DNA of 64,000 nt from Ricinus communis (lineage: Eukaryota > Streptophyta > Magnoliopsida > Malpighiales > Euphorbiaceae): assembly GCF_019578655.1 (NCBI RefSeq), contig NC_063265.1:10760501-10824500 (forward strand), given 5' to 3'. Of the stretch, positions 47,101-58,622 are shown one piece after another. The stretch's first letter is position 1; every line of letters starts with the position of its first letter. The position numbers were made by a program, and so were the translations under genes. The notes under the pieces are model-generated. The model saw only the letters and a program-made list of their open reading frames with translations, had not been told where the DNA came from and did not search any database.

Positions 47101-50100
47101 CCCTGAGAATTCTACTGCTAAGTAGGCACTAGGCTTACCAAACATGTCAACAATTAGCCCTCGTGCAACCAATTAAAAACATATGGTTAACGTAAAATAC
47201 ATCAACACACATCACTATAGAACAATTCAAAAGCGTGATTACTTAATTAGTCTAAAATTGCATCATTTAGTATTGACAGACACTAAATTAATGTGTGGCA
47301 CTAAACTCTATGTTTATTCTTAATCTTATTAAGTATGACTAATCAAAGTTGAAATTAACTTTTGACCTTTCCACCAACCTGCCTATGCGGTGCTATGTTT
47401 AACTTTTTGGGCACAAGCAAGTTATAGCATGAAACCAAGGAAGAATATAGTCTTATCCATTGAAGGATTCTAACTCAGTGGGAAGATCATTGAGTGCACC
47501 TAAGATTATGGTGCATTTTTAGATCATTTTGTTGCATTCACATTGCTATTAGACTTGTATGTTGAAAAATTCTATCTCCACTTCTCTTTGTTGTAAAACT
47601 AAAATAGATAGGCTTTTTTTTTTTAACTCCAGTGTCATGTTAAAATTTTAGAATTAATTCAGTTAAAATTTTAGATATGTACATTAATGAAGTTTAATTT
47701 TAATTTTTTTTAGAAAGAAAAAAATATGAATATTTCATTAATGAGAATTGATAAGAAATACAAGTAAAAAAATCTACTCATAATAATCATTAATTCTGGT
47801 AATAACGGACCAGTAAATTGCAATTTTACGAAAAGAACACTCATGACGCTAAACCATATATCGACTTTATAAATATTTTTTAACAAATCTAATTATTTAT
47901 ATGGTGAAAAGTAATAAAATCTATTTAAAAAATTCTCAGAACCTATCAATTTATGCGGTAAAATATTAAGCAACAATTAATATCCTTTTAATTCGTCTAA
48001 TTTAGCTGCCATGTTAAGTGTAAATGCTTCATAATTTAGGTGCATTAGCACAAAAACAAGCTAATCCTTATAAAGGTGGTCAACATAAACATATTAAAAG
48101 GCATCCAGTGATGATTGTGAAAGAATAAAAAAGAAAAAGGAAAAGAAAGAGGATGCGATTGTGGTGGGTTCAATTTTACATTTTACTATACATTCAGTTA
48201 AGACTTTCCAGAAGATTTTGAAAGTCTTTGGAACTTCAGTGTTCAGTTCAGACACAACTTTTGGTCAAAAGTGGTAAATAAAAATTACTATATATTATAT
48301 AATTATATTATGGTGATGCAATCATAATTATTATTTAACCATCACTTTTTACTGATTTAAAATCCTCATATTTCATCACAGTTTGTGTAAAATTATATAT
48401 TTTTATATTTTATTTTATTAAAACGCATTTAAAAATTAACATTAATTCTCACTCTCACTCAAAAAAGCAGCATGGGGAATTCGTTGTCTTTCTCCCGTAT
48501 TTGTTAGACTATTCTTTTGGATGATGAACCAATTTTGTTTCCACCATCCTCTCAAACTGTATTTTATCATGTGTTATAATTACTGGTACAAAATTATTAA
48601 AATAAATTTAAAGTTTATTTATATATATTCTATTTTAATATTAAATATAAAATCTTAAAATGTTAGATATTTTAATTTACTATTCTAAATTCTATTATTA
48701 TGATAATATCCGGTGTATAAGTTTTATTTAAGAATTAAAAATATTTTGTGATTTTGGCTCTTAAAAAATAAAAATATTATTATTAAATTCTATATGAATC
48801 TTCATATTATTACGCGGACTTATATATTCAATAAAAAGGTATAATGTTAATTTTTTATATTAAAAAATATTTTTAATCATAGTAATAACAATGACGTTTA
48901 GTTTCTTTTAATCTCGATTTAACTATGCAAAAATTTAATTGTATTAAGGATTTTAGAGAATTAGATGCATATATTAATTTTTTCAATATTATATATATAT
49001 ATTTAAAATACTATAAACTGATATAATTTCATTAAGATTATGAAAGAAAAAGCCAAGTGATACGAAGTGCATTCAGAATACAACAACCCACGATGCTCAA
49101 GAGAACAAACAAACTATGGAAACAAGAAACAATTAATCAGAAACTATTAACCAAAGAAGATACATGAGAGAAAATTGACATTTTTAAGTCCAAGACTTAA
49201 AGTTCAAATTCCATAGGGATGTGATGCACTAACATTATTCTGGAAAACTATTACAGAATATATGATCTTAGATCCAATGAACCTACATTAATGTTGTCGA
49301 AGGTCTTTTTTATTTTTGTTATTTCTCTTTTATTAGAATTCAAACTCACAATATTAAAAAGAAAAATGTTTTATCCATGTAGATACATGCATATAGTTTT
49401 TTTATTTTTTTCTTTTTATGAGACCTTTTTAGGCTTTTATTGACTGAAAATGGTCTTGAAAATTAATTTCTCAGCATGTCTTTCATGATAAATATTTCCT
49501 CTGCATGAACTTCAATAATGAAAAGAATGAAAGCCACCCTTCTTTTTAGGCATGAATGAAAATTAACAATTAGAAGTGCCAAAACTGGTTACTAATCTTC
49601 TCAAATTTCAGCTTGAATGGTGACATTTCAATGAAGTTTTTTGCAACTTTTGGCAATCTATTATGAATGTTTTTCATGGGCTGTGAAGATGATTCATGTA
49701 TTAAAAATGGAAACCCACCTAAACTAACTTTCACTTCTCTTATTAGTTAAACTATATGTCAAATCTTTGGTGTTTATATCAACCATCCAACATGAAATAT
49801 CCCACTTATCCAGAAGTTGTTTGACTAAACCTCTCAAAACAAAAAATTTATGCATATAGCATTAAGGAAAAATATTACAACATTATTACTTTATGATAAA
49901 ATTTAAAATCTGTCTCACATTGACTATTCAAACACTAGAAGATTTGATTTAATTATTAGTATTTGTGTATTGTCTTTGTAGTAGTTGTGTCCTTATTTAA
50001 TGTGCATTCTCTCCTTTTCTGGCTAGATAGCTACCAGAATTAGTAGAAGAGTAACCATCAGAACTCAACCAAAAATAAAAAGAAAGCAGGTTGTGTAGCA

Positions 50101-51560
50101 CTTGCAAAAACTCTAGTCAAGAACAGAAAGATTAAGCTGGAGATGATCATGCAGGTTTTAACTTTTGAACCTATATTCTAACCAAATTCTTAAGGAATTA
50201 GATAAAACATATTTTTAACACGCTTCCATATGTCAGTATTTATTGAATTTGAAATACAAATTCATATTTTTTTATACCGAAATATTTAATTAATAATATA
50301 GAAATGACCAACGATCAGTGCAGACTTTTCGAGCGTAATATTTGAATATTTTATATTAAAAATTGATTTTATTTAAAATTTAAATTACTTGGTGAGGCCA
50401 AAAATAGTATTGCGCCTCTGACAATATGAACATGAATGTTAAGAGTAGGTATAAAGCTTTAAAGGGCAATTGCCAAGTGGATATTTTTAATCATATGCTT
50501 TGAACAAAATTTTCAAGGCAGCCGATAAATGATTTTTTATAATTGAAAAGATACATATCCAACTCATAAATGTAGTCTTGAGACAGAGAAATAATTTAAG
50601 AGGATTTATAGATTTTAGTAATGTTGCACAACAGTGAAAACTATCAGAAAGCTTATGCTGATAACTAGCTGCAGCCTGCAGGTAGATTCAAAGCACTCAA
50701 AACGAGTCGTGAAGATTAAAGCAGCGAGCCACTGATATTCTTGGAGAAACTCCGTTAGCCAGAAGCAGTCTATTAATCTCAGAACATATCATAATATTAT
50801 CAGAAGAATGTAAAAAGTCTAAAATAGTCTTACAGCAGTATGCAGAAACATAATCATGAGAATTTAGAATGGAATTCAACTTACTCTTTTAGTAACAAAG
50901 GTTTTATTTCGTATGGTTGGGTGTTTCTTGTATTCTGTTCCTATCTCTGTAAAAACATGTCTTTTAGGACATTAATTTTGTCAAGAATCGAAGTAATTTC
51001 CATGCCATAGTTGACCTCAATCAATTATATGTATTCTGTTCTGTCTGCTTGATGTACAATAGTGCATTTGGATTTAAGAGTGGAATGATATTTTTGGTAG
51101 CATTTTAAGGTTGCACAGTGGCAGCTTCAGGGATAGGCTTTGCCTTGCCCCTCCACTCTCCTCTCATTATGATTCTCCTAGGAGTTTCCTGCCAATAGGT
51201 ATTCATTTTGCTTATCTCACTTGTGTGCTGGCAACACTCTCTGCTTTCAAATTTCATTAAGGAGTACACCTGATTTCGACTCATCTTCAATTACCGTATC
51301 TGAAATTTATGAATCAGAAGAAAAAAAAAAAAAATTATTCTTTGTTAACACACATCACAAGTGACCCAACCCAATGTAGTGCACTCCAGAGTCTAGTACA
51401 CTGAAGAAGAAAATGGGAAGTCAAGATAAAAGCCCATTTTAGTTGAAATGGATATTCATACTTCCAAGTTACAGAAGGAAAACAAAACAAAACAGAAGGC
51501 CCAACTCCAAGTCATAATGCTAAAAAACATCAAGAATTTAACTACATTGATCAGATAAGG
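44200..51560. other. Long gene-poor AT-rich region
   Basis: No gene can be supported over about 7 kb. There is a weak direct repeat (45681-45760 against 45868-45920, sharing GTGT-(A/C)T(A)A and CATCTTTA-TA-ATGATTCAT strings). Short minus-strand frames at 50697-50879 and 51105-51284 are unassigned. Many short A/T runs; no transposon coding domain was recognised. Confidence 0.55.
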
Positions 51561-51614
51561 TACAAAGGCAGGAAACTCTTTTCTTCCTCTTCTTTCCTTG
51601 AACCTTAAAACACA

Positions 51615-52967
51615 ATGCTCTCTGCAACAGTAAACACCCACATACCCATCTCTCTATCAAATCCAAATAAACCCTTTTCTTCTTCTTTCATAACTCCTCT
51701 CTTCACTTACGTTTCACCTTCTTCTCAGAAAACCCAACTAAAACCCATATCAGCTGCACTAATCCCATCCACTCCACCTCCTTCAAATCAACAACTTTAC
51801 CAACCCTTTAGACCACCTCCTTCTCCAATCCCTTCTCAATTCAGTTCTCTTGACACCGCTGGTCGCCTCGAAGTCCTCGCCAACCGCCTTGGCTTATGGT
51901 ACGAATACGCCCCTCTAATCCCTTCTCTTATTCAAGAAGGATTTTCCCCACCTTCCATTGAGGAGTCCACCGGAATTTCTGGGGTCGAGCAGAACCGTCT
52001 AGTGGTTGCTGCTAAGGTGCGTGAATCTTTAACTCAATCCCAAACTGCAGCGGAAATCGTTTCTGAATTTGATACAGGAGGTGCTGAACTACTCTATGAA
52101 ATTCGTCTACTTAGTGCTCCACAGCGCGCTGCTGCTGCTCGTTTTATCGTTGAGAATAGGTTGGATGCTAAGGGCGCAGAGGACCTTGCCCGTGCTATGA
52201 AGGATTTCCCTCGGAGGCGTGGGGACAAGGGATGGGAAAGCTTTGATTATACTCTCCCCGGTGATTGTTTGTCTTTTATGTATTATAGGCAATCTAGAGA
52301 GCATAAGACCCCATCAGAGCCAAGAACTAATGCTTTAGAAAGGGCATTGGATGTTGCCGAGTCTGAAAAGGCGAAAAATGAAGTTTTGAAGGAATTGGAA
52401 GGGGATAGTGAAGGGAAAGAAGAGAAGGAAGGAGAAGTGGGAGATGCTACCCGAGTACCGGTTGTTAGACTGAGAATTGGTGAGGTTGCAGAGGCTACTA
52501 GTGTGGTGGTTTTACCTGTTTGTAGAGCATTGCAGAAGGAGAAAGAGATTTTGGAAGCGCCATGGGAGTGTAAGAGTGAGGGTGAGTTTGGTGTGGTGGT
52601 AGCTGAGAAAGGGTGGGAAAGGTGGGTGGTACTTCCAGGATGGGAACCTGTAGTGGGATTAGAGAAAGGGGGAGTAGTGGTGGCATTTCCTGATGCGAGG
52701 GCATTGCCTTGGAAGGTGAATAGATGGTATAAGGAAGAGGCGATTCTGGTGGTGGCTGATAGGGGAAGCAAGGAAGTTAATGCTAATGATGGGTTTTATT
52801 TAGTGGCTGTTGATGGCAGTGGCGACGGCCGTAGTGGTGGATTGGAGGTGGAGAGGGGTTCAATATTGAAGGAAAGAGGTGTAGAGGAGAGTCTAGGGAC
52901 TGTAGTATTGGTGGTTAGGCCACCAAAAGAACAAACTGATCAGTTGAGTGATGAAAATTGGGAGTGA
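51615..52967 (+). CDS. RAF1: Rubisco accumulation factor 1, chloroplastic (RAF1)
   Basis: A 450-aa intronless gene for a chloroplast chaperone that binds folded Rubisco large subunits and helps assemble them into the octameric core. Residues 1 to about 50 are Ser/Thr/Pro-rich and lack acidic residues, as in a transit peptide. The alpha-helical domain follows, from about residue 75 (LDTAGRLEVLANRLGLWYEY, PLIPSLIQEGF, AAAARFIVENRLDAKGAEDL, RRRGDKGWESFDYTLPGD). An acidic linker (KELEGDSEGKEEKEG) leads to the beta domain (VPVVRLRIGEVAEATSVVVL, GWERWVVLPGWEPV, ARALPWKVNRWYKEEAILVV). The length and two-domain order match plant RAF1 (about 430-450 aa). The pyrimidine-rich leader just upstream of the ATG is common in photosynthesis genes. 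Confidence 0.95.
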   Translation: MLSATVNTHIPISLSNPNKPFSSSFITPLFTYVSPSSQKTQLKPISAALIPSTPPPSNQQLYQPFRPPPSPIPSQFSSLDTAGRLEVLANRLGLWYEYAPLIPSLIQEGFSPPSIEESTGISGVEQNRLVVAAKVRESLTQSQTAAEIVSEFDTGGAELLYEIRLLSAPQRAAAARFIVENRLDAKGAEDLARAMKDFPRRRGDKGWESFDYTLPGDCLSFMYYRQSREHKTPSEPRTNALERALDVAESEKAKNEVLKELEGDSEGKEEKEGEVGDATRVPVVRLRIGEVAEATSVVVLPVCRALQKEKEILEAPWECKSEGEFGVVVAEKGWERWVVLPGWEPVVGLEKGGVVVAFPDARALPWKVNRWYKEEAILVVADRGSKEVNANDGFYLVAVDGSGDGRSGGLEVERGSILKERGVEESLGTVVLVVRPPKEQTDQLSDENWE

Positions 52968-54060
52968 GAAGGGGCAGTCTGTCATATGGAGGTTAGAACT
53001 AGCCTTGAAGATTTTAAATAAAGGAAGAAACTTGAACCGCAGAATCACGAGGCTACATTTCAATACCAAGTAGCAGGATTTTGCTTTCCATTTTGTTGCC
53101 GAAACTAGTATATGCTGTTGGCTACTCTACCAAAAATGCTGAGGTAAATGTCAACAAATTTTTTTGTAGTAAATGTAAGTTTGTGATTTACTGGAAGGAT
53201 TCACCAGCCTTTTACATTTCTTTGTTATGATGTGCATTTCTTTGTTGTGATGGGCATATACATGAGATGCTTCAATTCTATCGTAATATTTCGAAAGGAA
53301 AAGAAATGTTTGAACTACGGGAAGTTCTATCACTGTATTTTTTAGGCGCAGTATTCCACATCATTTGGCTTGATCAGCACTTGCAAGTTTTGAGTGTAGA
53401 CAAGTTCTTGTAGGTTATTTTTCTTGCAGTGCCCATGGCTGTATTCTCTACGTGTATCTTAGGTCAGGAGACAATTTCAGTTGGATCCAAATTTCTCTTA
53501 GCAAATTATCAATAAAAGCAAAAAAAAGAATTCATTTACTAAAATCAATTGCAGCTAATTCTGCTGGAACTCAATGAAGTGGCTAAAGCTTAGCAACAGT
53601 AAACCACATCGAGTGTAGACTTTCTATAACATCAACCACATTTCAATTAGACTTTCTATTCCGTTATCCACATCTCAATTAGAATAAAAGAGCAAAAAGC
53701 CTCAATTTCTCATATCTTTATACAAGAAATCAATGTCCTGAACTTTGTCGAAAGAGATGGTGCCTTTTAGCAACTTCGCCCTGAAATTTTGGAATTCCAA
53801 AATTGCCAAGACCTTGACATTGTGAATGATAGCATGCATTCATGACATATGCCATCCAATTATACTAACTCTGCAAATGAAACGGTGGACATAAAATTTA
53901 CTTTACAGGTTTTTCACAAGTCTTCACAGTTCACACACATCGCCGAGGCATATCTCATATCCCCATGTTAAAGAGACAAATAGACATTGAACCATTGTAG
54001 GCACCGCATACTGCAAGACTAGATAGGGAATTTAACTTGAATAATGAAATTCACCATCGC
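52968..54060. other. RAF1 and cyclophilin 3' regions, convergent
   Basis: RAF1 (+) and the cyclophilin (-) converge here, so the stretch should hold both 3'UTRs. A polyadenylation-like AATAAA lies near 53510 on the + strand. No other gene is seen. Confidence 0.5.
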
Positions 54061-54065
54061 CTGTC

Positions 54066-54590
54066 TCAATTCTCTGTTATCTGACCACAATCCTCAATTA
54101 CCACACCTTGTGAAGTCCGCCCACTTTCTGAACCTACCTTCTCCATCTCCTTAACCACACTGTAACCATCCACAACTTTGCCAAATACAACATGTTTGCC
54201 ATCAAGCCATGGAGTCTTCTCAGTGCAAATAAAAAACTGGGAACCGTTGGTGTTTGGACCAGCATTTGCCATTGACAGAATACCAGGCCCTGTATGCTTC
54301 ATCTTGAAGTTCTCATCTGCAAACTTCATTCCGTAGATTGATTCTCCTCCAGTACCATTTCCCCTTGTGAAGTCTCCACCTTGGCACATGAAGTTTGGAA
54401 TGATTCGATGAAAAGTTGAGCCTTTGTAGTGCAGTGGCTTTCCCACACTTCCAATTCCTTTCTCCCCAGTACAGAGAGCGCGAAAATTTTCAGCAGTTTT
54501 TGGAGTGAAATCAGCAAAGAGCTCCATCACTATTCTTCCTGCTTTCATCTTTCCAATTAGAATATCAAAGAAAACCTTTGGGTTTGACAT
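54066..54590 (-). CDS. Peptidyl-prolyl cis-trans isomerase, cyclophilin (CYP19 type)
   Basis: A 174-aa single-domain cyclophilin that catalyses cis-trans isomerisation of Xaa-Pro bonds and is probably cytosolic, with no targeting extension. Active-site motifs are all present: [20 protein letters not shown] (catalytic Arg, Phe and Gln), [14 protein letters not shown], the Trp in [12 protein letters not shown] and the final His. The plant-type insertion after CTGEKG ([12 protein letters not shown]) is present. The start is the ATG at 54590, giving [10 protein letters not shown] as in plant homologues; the open frame two codons upstream is not ATG-initiated. The coding part is intronless, and a 1.24-kb intron lies in the 5'UTR. 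Confidence 0.95.
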   Translation of the reverse strand: MSNPKVFFDILIGKMKAGRIVMELFADFTPKTAENFRALCTGEKGIGSVGKPLHYKGSTFHRIIPNFMCQGGDFTRGNGTGGESIYGMKFADENFKMKHTGPGILSMANAGPNTNGSQFFICTEKTPWLDGKHVVFGKVVDGYSVVKEMEKVGSESGRTSQGVVIEDCGQITEN

Positions 54591-54886
54591 TCTCAATTGC
54601 TCTATTCAGATCCTGTTAATTGTCAAAAGATAGGAGGCATTTCAGTACCAACAAACTTAACCAGTCACACTAATCCTAACATTCTTTACCAGCACCAGCT
54701 CATATGCTCAGTGCATATGCATAGAATATAACTAAAATAAGCTAAATGTAACAAATCATATTTTCAATTCATAAGCTTGGTATTCTAACCAACTGATAAT
54801 ATAAACACCCATATAAAGATAAAGCAAGATTCACACATGCAGCTATAGGAAAAAGAAAACATGAGTTCAATGAGAAAAGAAATGTA

Positions 54887-55402
54887 GCAACTTGTTCGAG
54901 GCCATAATCAAAATGAAATTAAGAGATTTGATAGGCACGGAGAATTGCTATTGATATGGCCAACCTTCAATGCAAGTTGTAGTCATTTTAGACACTCTTG
55001 CTCTGCAAATTGGCTTCCCAATACATTAAGGTTTTTTTCTCAAAAAATAAAGATATGTAATACATATAAGGTAAACTACCGCAACTGCAGACAGACTTCA
55101 AAAAGAGGGAAAAAAAGTACATACAGCACATAATAACTTTCTCTTCATTGATATTTAAAGCACTTTAACTTAATCTGAATACATCACGGATTCAAATTAC
55201 ACAACAAAAGGCATATAGGTCTAAAAAAAATTCAATTCTTTTTGCCGGAAGTAAGCATATAACAATGATGAAACTGTTGCAACTTGTTCGAGGCCATAAT
55301 CAAAATGATCGATTTAATAGGCACGGAGAATTGCTATTGATATTGCCAACCTTCAATGCAAATTTCGCCATTTTCGACGCATTTGCTCTGCAAATTGGCT
55401 TT
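54887..55402. repeat. 130-bp direct repeat pair in cyclophilin leader intron
   Basis: Copies at 54887-55016 and 55279-55402 both start GCAACTTGTTCGAGGCCATA and end CTCTGCAAATTGGCTT. They are roughly 85 percent identical by eye, with small deletions, and lie 262 bp apart. Confidence 0.85.
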
Positions 55403-55477
55403 ATAAAACCATAAACAAAATTTTAAAAAAGGAAAAAAAGTTAAACAGAAGACGTGCACAACAAACCCAGTATACCC

Positions 55478-55595
55478 ACCAAATGAAAAGCACCATTCTT
55501 CCCACAAGCGTACAATCCTAAGTGATTACAAATCTCACCAAATGAAAAGCACCATTCTCCCCACAAGCATACAATCCTAAGCGATTACAAATCTC
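55478..55595. repeat. 59-bp tandem duplication in cyclophilin leader intron
   Basis: Two adjacent 59-bp units start ACCAAATGAAAAGCACCATT at 55478 and 55537. They differ at about four positions. Confidence 0.9.
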
Positions 55596-55879
55596 GGTAG
55601 AGAAATGTAAATCATCCAGTGAAAAATCCTCAAGAAAAAGTCAAAAAATCAAGAGGGTATTATTATTTAATGGATGACTTAAAATATATTGCACAAGTTT
55701 TGAGCTCGCAGATCTTTTAGCGAATAATCACCTGCAAGCCTTCGATATGTGCTTCCACAGATAAGCATACATACAAATTAGTCGAGTCAAAACAAAATGC
55801 ACATTTGGAAAGGGTAAAAGAGAAATGGAAAGAGAGAGTTTAAAGGTACCTTGAGTTGAGGCTGAACGATGGGATGCAG

Positions 55880-55909
55880 AAATTAGGGTTTTGGCTGTGG
55901 CTTTTATAG
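55880..55909 (-). promoter_or_regulatory. Cyclophilin promoter: TATA box and telo-box
   Basis: On the minus strand CCTATAAAAG (about 55901-55910) is followed by AAACCCTAATT, a telo-box typical of plant housekeeping and translation-related genes. It comes about 30-40 bp before the predicted leader exon end. A second AAACCCTA lies further upstream near 55930. Confidence 0.65.
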
Positions 55910-56559
55910 GCTGCGATGACTAGTTTTTAGGGTTTTGTTGTATGTTTGCTAATTGCTATAATACCCCTGCTTTGTTCATTTAATTTCTAATTACCCTCCA
56001 TAGCTCTATTGGCTTCTGTTAGATTTTCGTTTTTCTACTTTTTCAAAAAAAAAAAAAAGGAAAAATAATATATTCCTGGCAACTATTGAAATTTTTTTTA
56101 GAAGCTGTTGTTTTTAAGCATATTTTTGAAAAGAAATCATTAATTATATATTTTAATTAAAAGCAATTCTCAAACTCAAAAAATACCATAAAATAATCCA
56201 ACCTCAATGCCAAATCATCCTTTAATGTATATATGGAATATAAAAATAAAAAAGAGAAATATTTTCTTGAAAATGTTATGAGCTAGTAGATTTGTTCATA
56301 TGCGCCAGTAGCTTGCTAAGCTCAGCTTTTTGGTAATGGAGAAATGCAAACCGAAATATCAATAACAGGTGATAGGAATTGGCCATGTTCATTTGCCTGA
56401 AGTGCCCAAGCCAAGGCCTAAGCATTATGGTCACTGGCAAGCCTGCTTCCCCCCTTCCCTTGACATTTCCAACCATCGATTCCTCCAACTTTCAGATTGA
56501 TCAAATCTCAAATCTCAAATCCTCATGAAAACAAGCAAACACCATCCCCTAATAACGAT

Positions 56560-58025
56560 CCCATTTCCCTTCACCAAACAAAGCAATTCCATGCCCATCT
56601 GATTAGGACCCATTTAAATCCCACTTATAAATTTGCCCTTTATCCCTTTCCCGCTCCACACCTGAAGCCCAGTACAATGTCCACAAAAACAACGAACCAC
56701 AAAAAGCACTGAACATCTATGCTTATATGAGGACCTTGGATATAGAGGTTGACAATTTTACTATCCCATCTATACTTAAAGCTTGTGGTCAAATCTCAAT
56801 GGCCAATTTGGGGAAGAAATTCATGGTTTTGTTCTTAAAAATGGGCTGTTTAGTGATGTTTATCTACGTAATGCTTTAATGCAAATGTACACTGAATGCG
56901 GGGTTTGAGAGAGATGTTGTTTCTTGGAGTAAAACGATTAGAGGCTACATCATACACACATACACATCATTCTTCTATTAGTCATGGCCAAGTGGATTCA
57001 TGCATACATAGACAAGAAAGGTGTTTAAAGTATATGTGGTACTGAAAGCTGCTCTAGTGGACATGTGGGCAAAGTGTAGGGATATAATGGAGCTGAGAAG
57101 CTGTTCAGCGAAGCCATGTTAAGGGATATCTGCATGTGGAATGCCATGCTGGCTGGATATGGCCTGCATGGTCGTGGCGATGAAGCTTTAAAACTCTTTG
57201 CACAAAATCACATTTATTGGAGCCCTGCATGCTTGTAGTCATGCTGGATTTGGTAGTTGAAGGAAGAAAAGACTTTTCGAGCGAATGGTATATGACTTTG
57301 GATTGATTCCAAAGGTTGAACATCACGGGTGTATGGTAGATCTTCTTGGTCGAGCTGGACTGCTTGATGAAGCATATGAAGTGACTGGAAAGCATGCCAA
57401 TGACGCCTAACATTTCAATAAGGGGTGCTCTGCTTGCTGCGCGCAAGCTCCATAAAATTCCTACCCTGGGGGAATTAGCAGCAAAAGAGCTTCTTGCATT
57501 GCCACCCCAAAATTGAGTTATAATGTTCTCATGTCAAACATATATGCTATAGCAAATAGATGGGATGGCGTCGCAGAAGTTAGAAAAGCAATGAAGGATA
57601 TTGGAATTAGGAAGCAACCAGGTCTTAGCTCAATTAAAATAAACGGTTCAGTTGATGATCTTACAAATGGGAGATATGTTGCATCCTCAAATTGATACAA
57701 TCAGTGAAGTGCTAACTGAGATTACGAAGAAACTAAATGAGGCAGCGTACATGCCAAATGAATCTGCAATGCTACAGAATATTGACGAGGAAGAGAAAGA
57801 AGCTGCACTTAACTACCACAGTGAGAAGTTGGCAATGGCTTTTGGTCTCATTAGTACTGCTCCAGGCACTCCAATTCGAGTTGTTAAGAATCTCCGAATT
57901 TGTGACGATTGTCATACAGCAACCAAGCTATGTCTAAGGTCTATGGGAGGGTAATCGTAGTCAGGGACCGCAATCGGTTTCACCATTTTAGAGAAGGATC
58001 CTGTTCTTGTGGTGATTATTTGTAG
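56560..58025 (+). pseudogene. Pentatricopeptide repeat (PPR-DYW) protein pseudogene
   Basis: Fragments in shifting frames follow the order of a PLS-class PPR protein. They run KQFHAHLIRTHLNPTYKFA, then NFTIPSILKACGQIS, GFVLKNGLFSDVYLRNALMQ, RDICMWNAMLAGYGLHGRGD and [18 protein letters not shown]. An E/E+ region follows, then [14 protein letters not shown] and a DYW end [16 protein letters not shown] closing at 58025. Intact members are organelle proteins that edit or process RNA and usually exceed 600 aa. Here about 1.46 kb remains, with many frame changes and internal deletions, so whole repeats are missing. The well kept HxE-to-DYW end (HSEKLAMAFGL) suggests fairly recent loss. The final DYW tripeptide reads DYL. 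Confidence 0.9.
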
Positions 58026-58622
58026 CCATAACAGAAATCTGAAGCAGAAAAATGTACCATAAATTTCTTATGTATAGGTTGATAACTTGTTTTAAATGCC
58101 AAGTTGAAGGTTAATGAATTGTATCTCACCTAGCCGGTCTAATTGGCTGTTAGAGCCAGCAGCTCCCTTCTCTCTTTCTCTTCTGGAAAACTGTGATCGT
58201 CTTTAACTAATTGCCTGGAAAATATTATGTAGCGTGTATGACATGGAAATCTGGCATTTCTTCTTTCATTTTCATAATAAAGGCTGAAAATGTCAGATGT
58301 AACTGATGTTCTTGAAGTATTGAGAAGGATTTACCGCAGAGAAACTTCTATTTCTCCATGAGGGATTTGAACCAAAATCGAGGCATTTTGGTTTTATAGT
58401 TGGCTAAATTATAATAGTAAGAATTCCACTTTGAGGTGTGAAAACAAGCCAAGAGAACAAGAGAGAGAAATGTAACATGTTATACAAGTAGAATATCTCC
58501 TGAATGAGAATGTTTTACAGTGTAATACTTGTTACAATGGAATAAGCAGAACTAATTTTAATTTGTTTTCTGGGTGTTAAGCTGCCGTCATAACTGCAGT
58601 ATTACAATGTAAAGAAAAGGTG

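Larger units (their letters stand above)
54613..55849 (-). other. 5'UTR intron of cyclophilin gene
   Basis: The minus-strand donor CTCAAG|GTACC is at 55850/55849 and the acceptor AACAG|GATCTG is at 54613/54612, 22 bp before the start codon. This places a 1,237-bp intron in the leader. Leader introns often raise expression of plant housekeeping genes. The intron carries two internal direct duplications, listed separately. Inferred from splice signals and the TATA box upstream. Confidence 0.7.

Noticed and set aside
50697..50879. Minus-strand 60-codon frame
   Set aside because: No recognisable family and no splice partner; kept only as an unassigned frame.
52283..52771. 162-codon minus-strand frame inside RAF1
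   Set aside because: Antisense shadow of the RAF1 coding sequence.
56276..56488. Minus-strand 70-codon frame with PVTIMLRPWLGH, faintly like a UGT glycosyltransferase N terminus
   Set aside because: Similarity rests on a few residues (PW-GH) and no downstream UGT motif follows; not enough to call a gene fragment.
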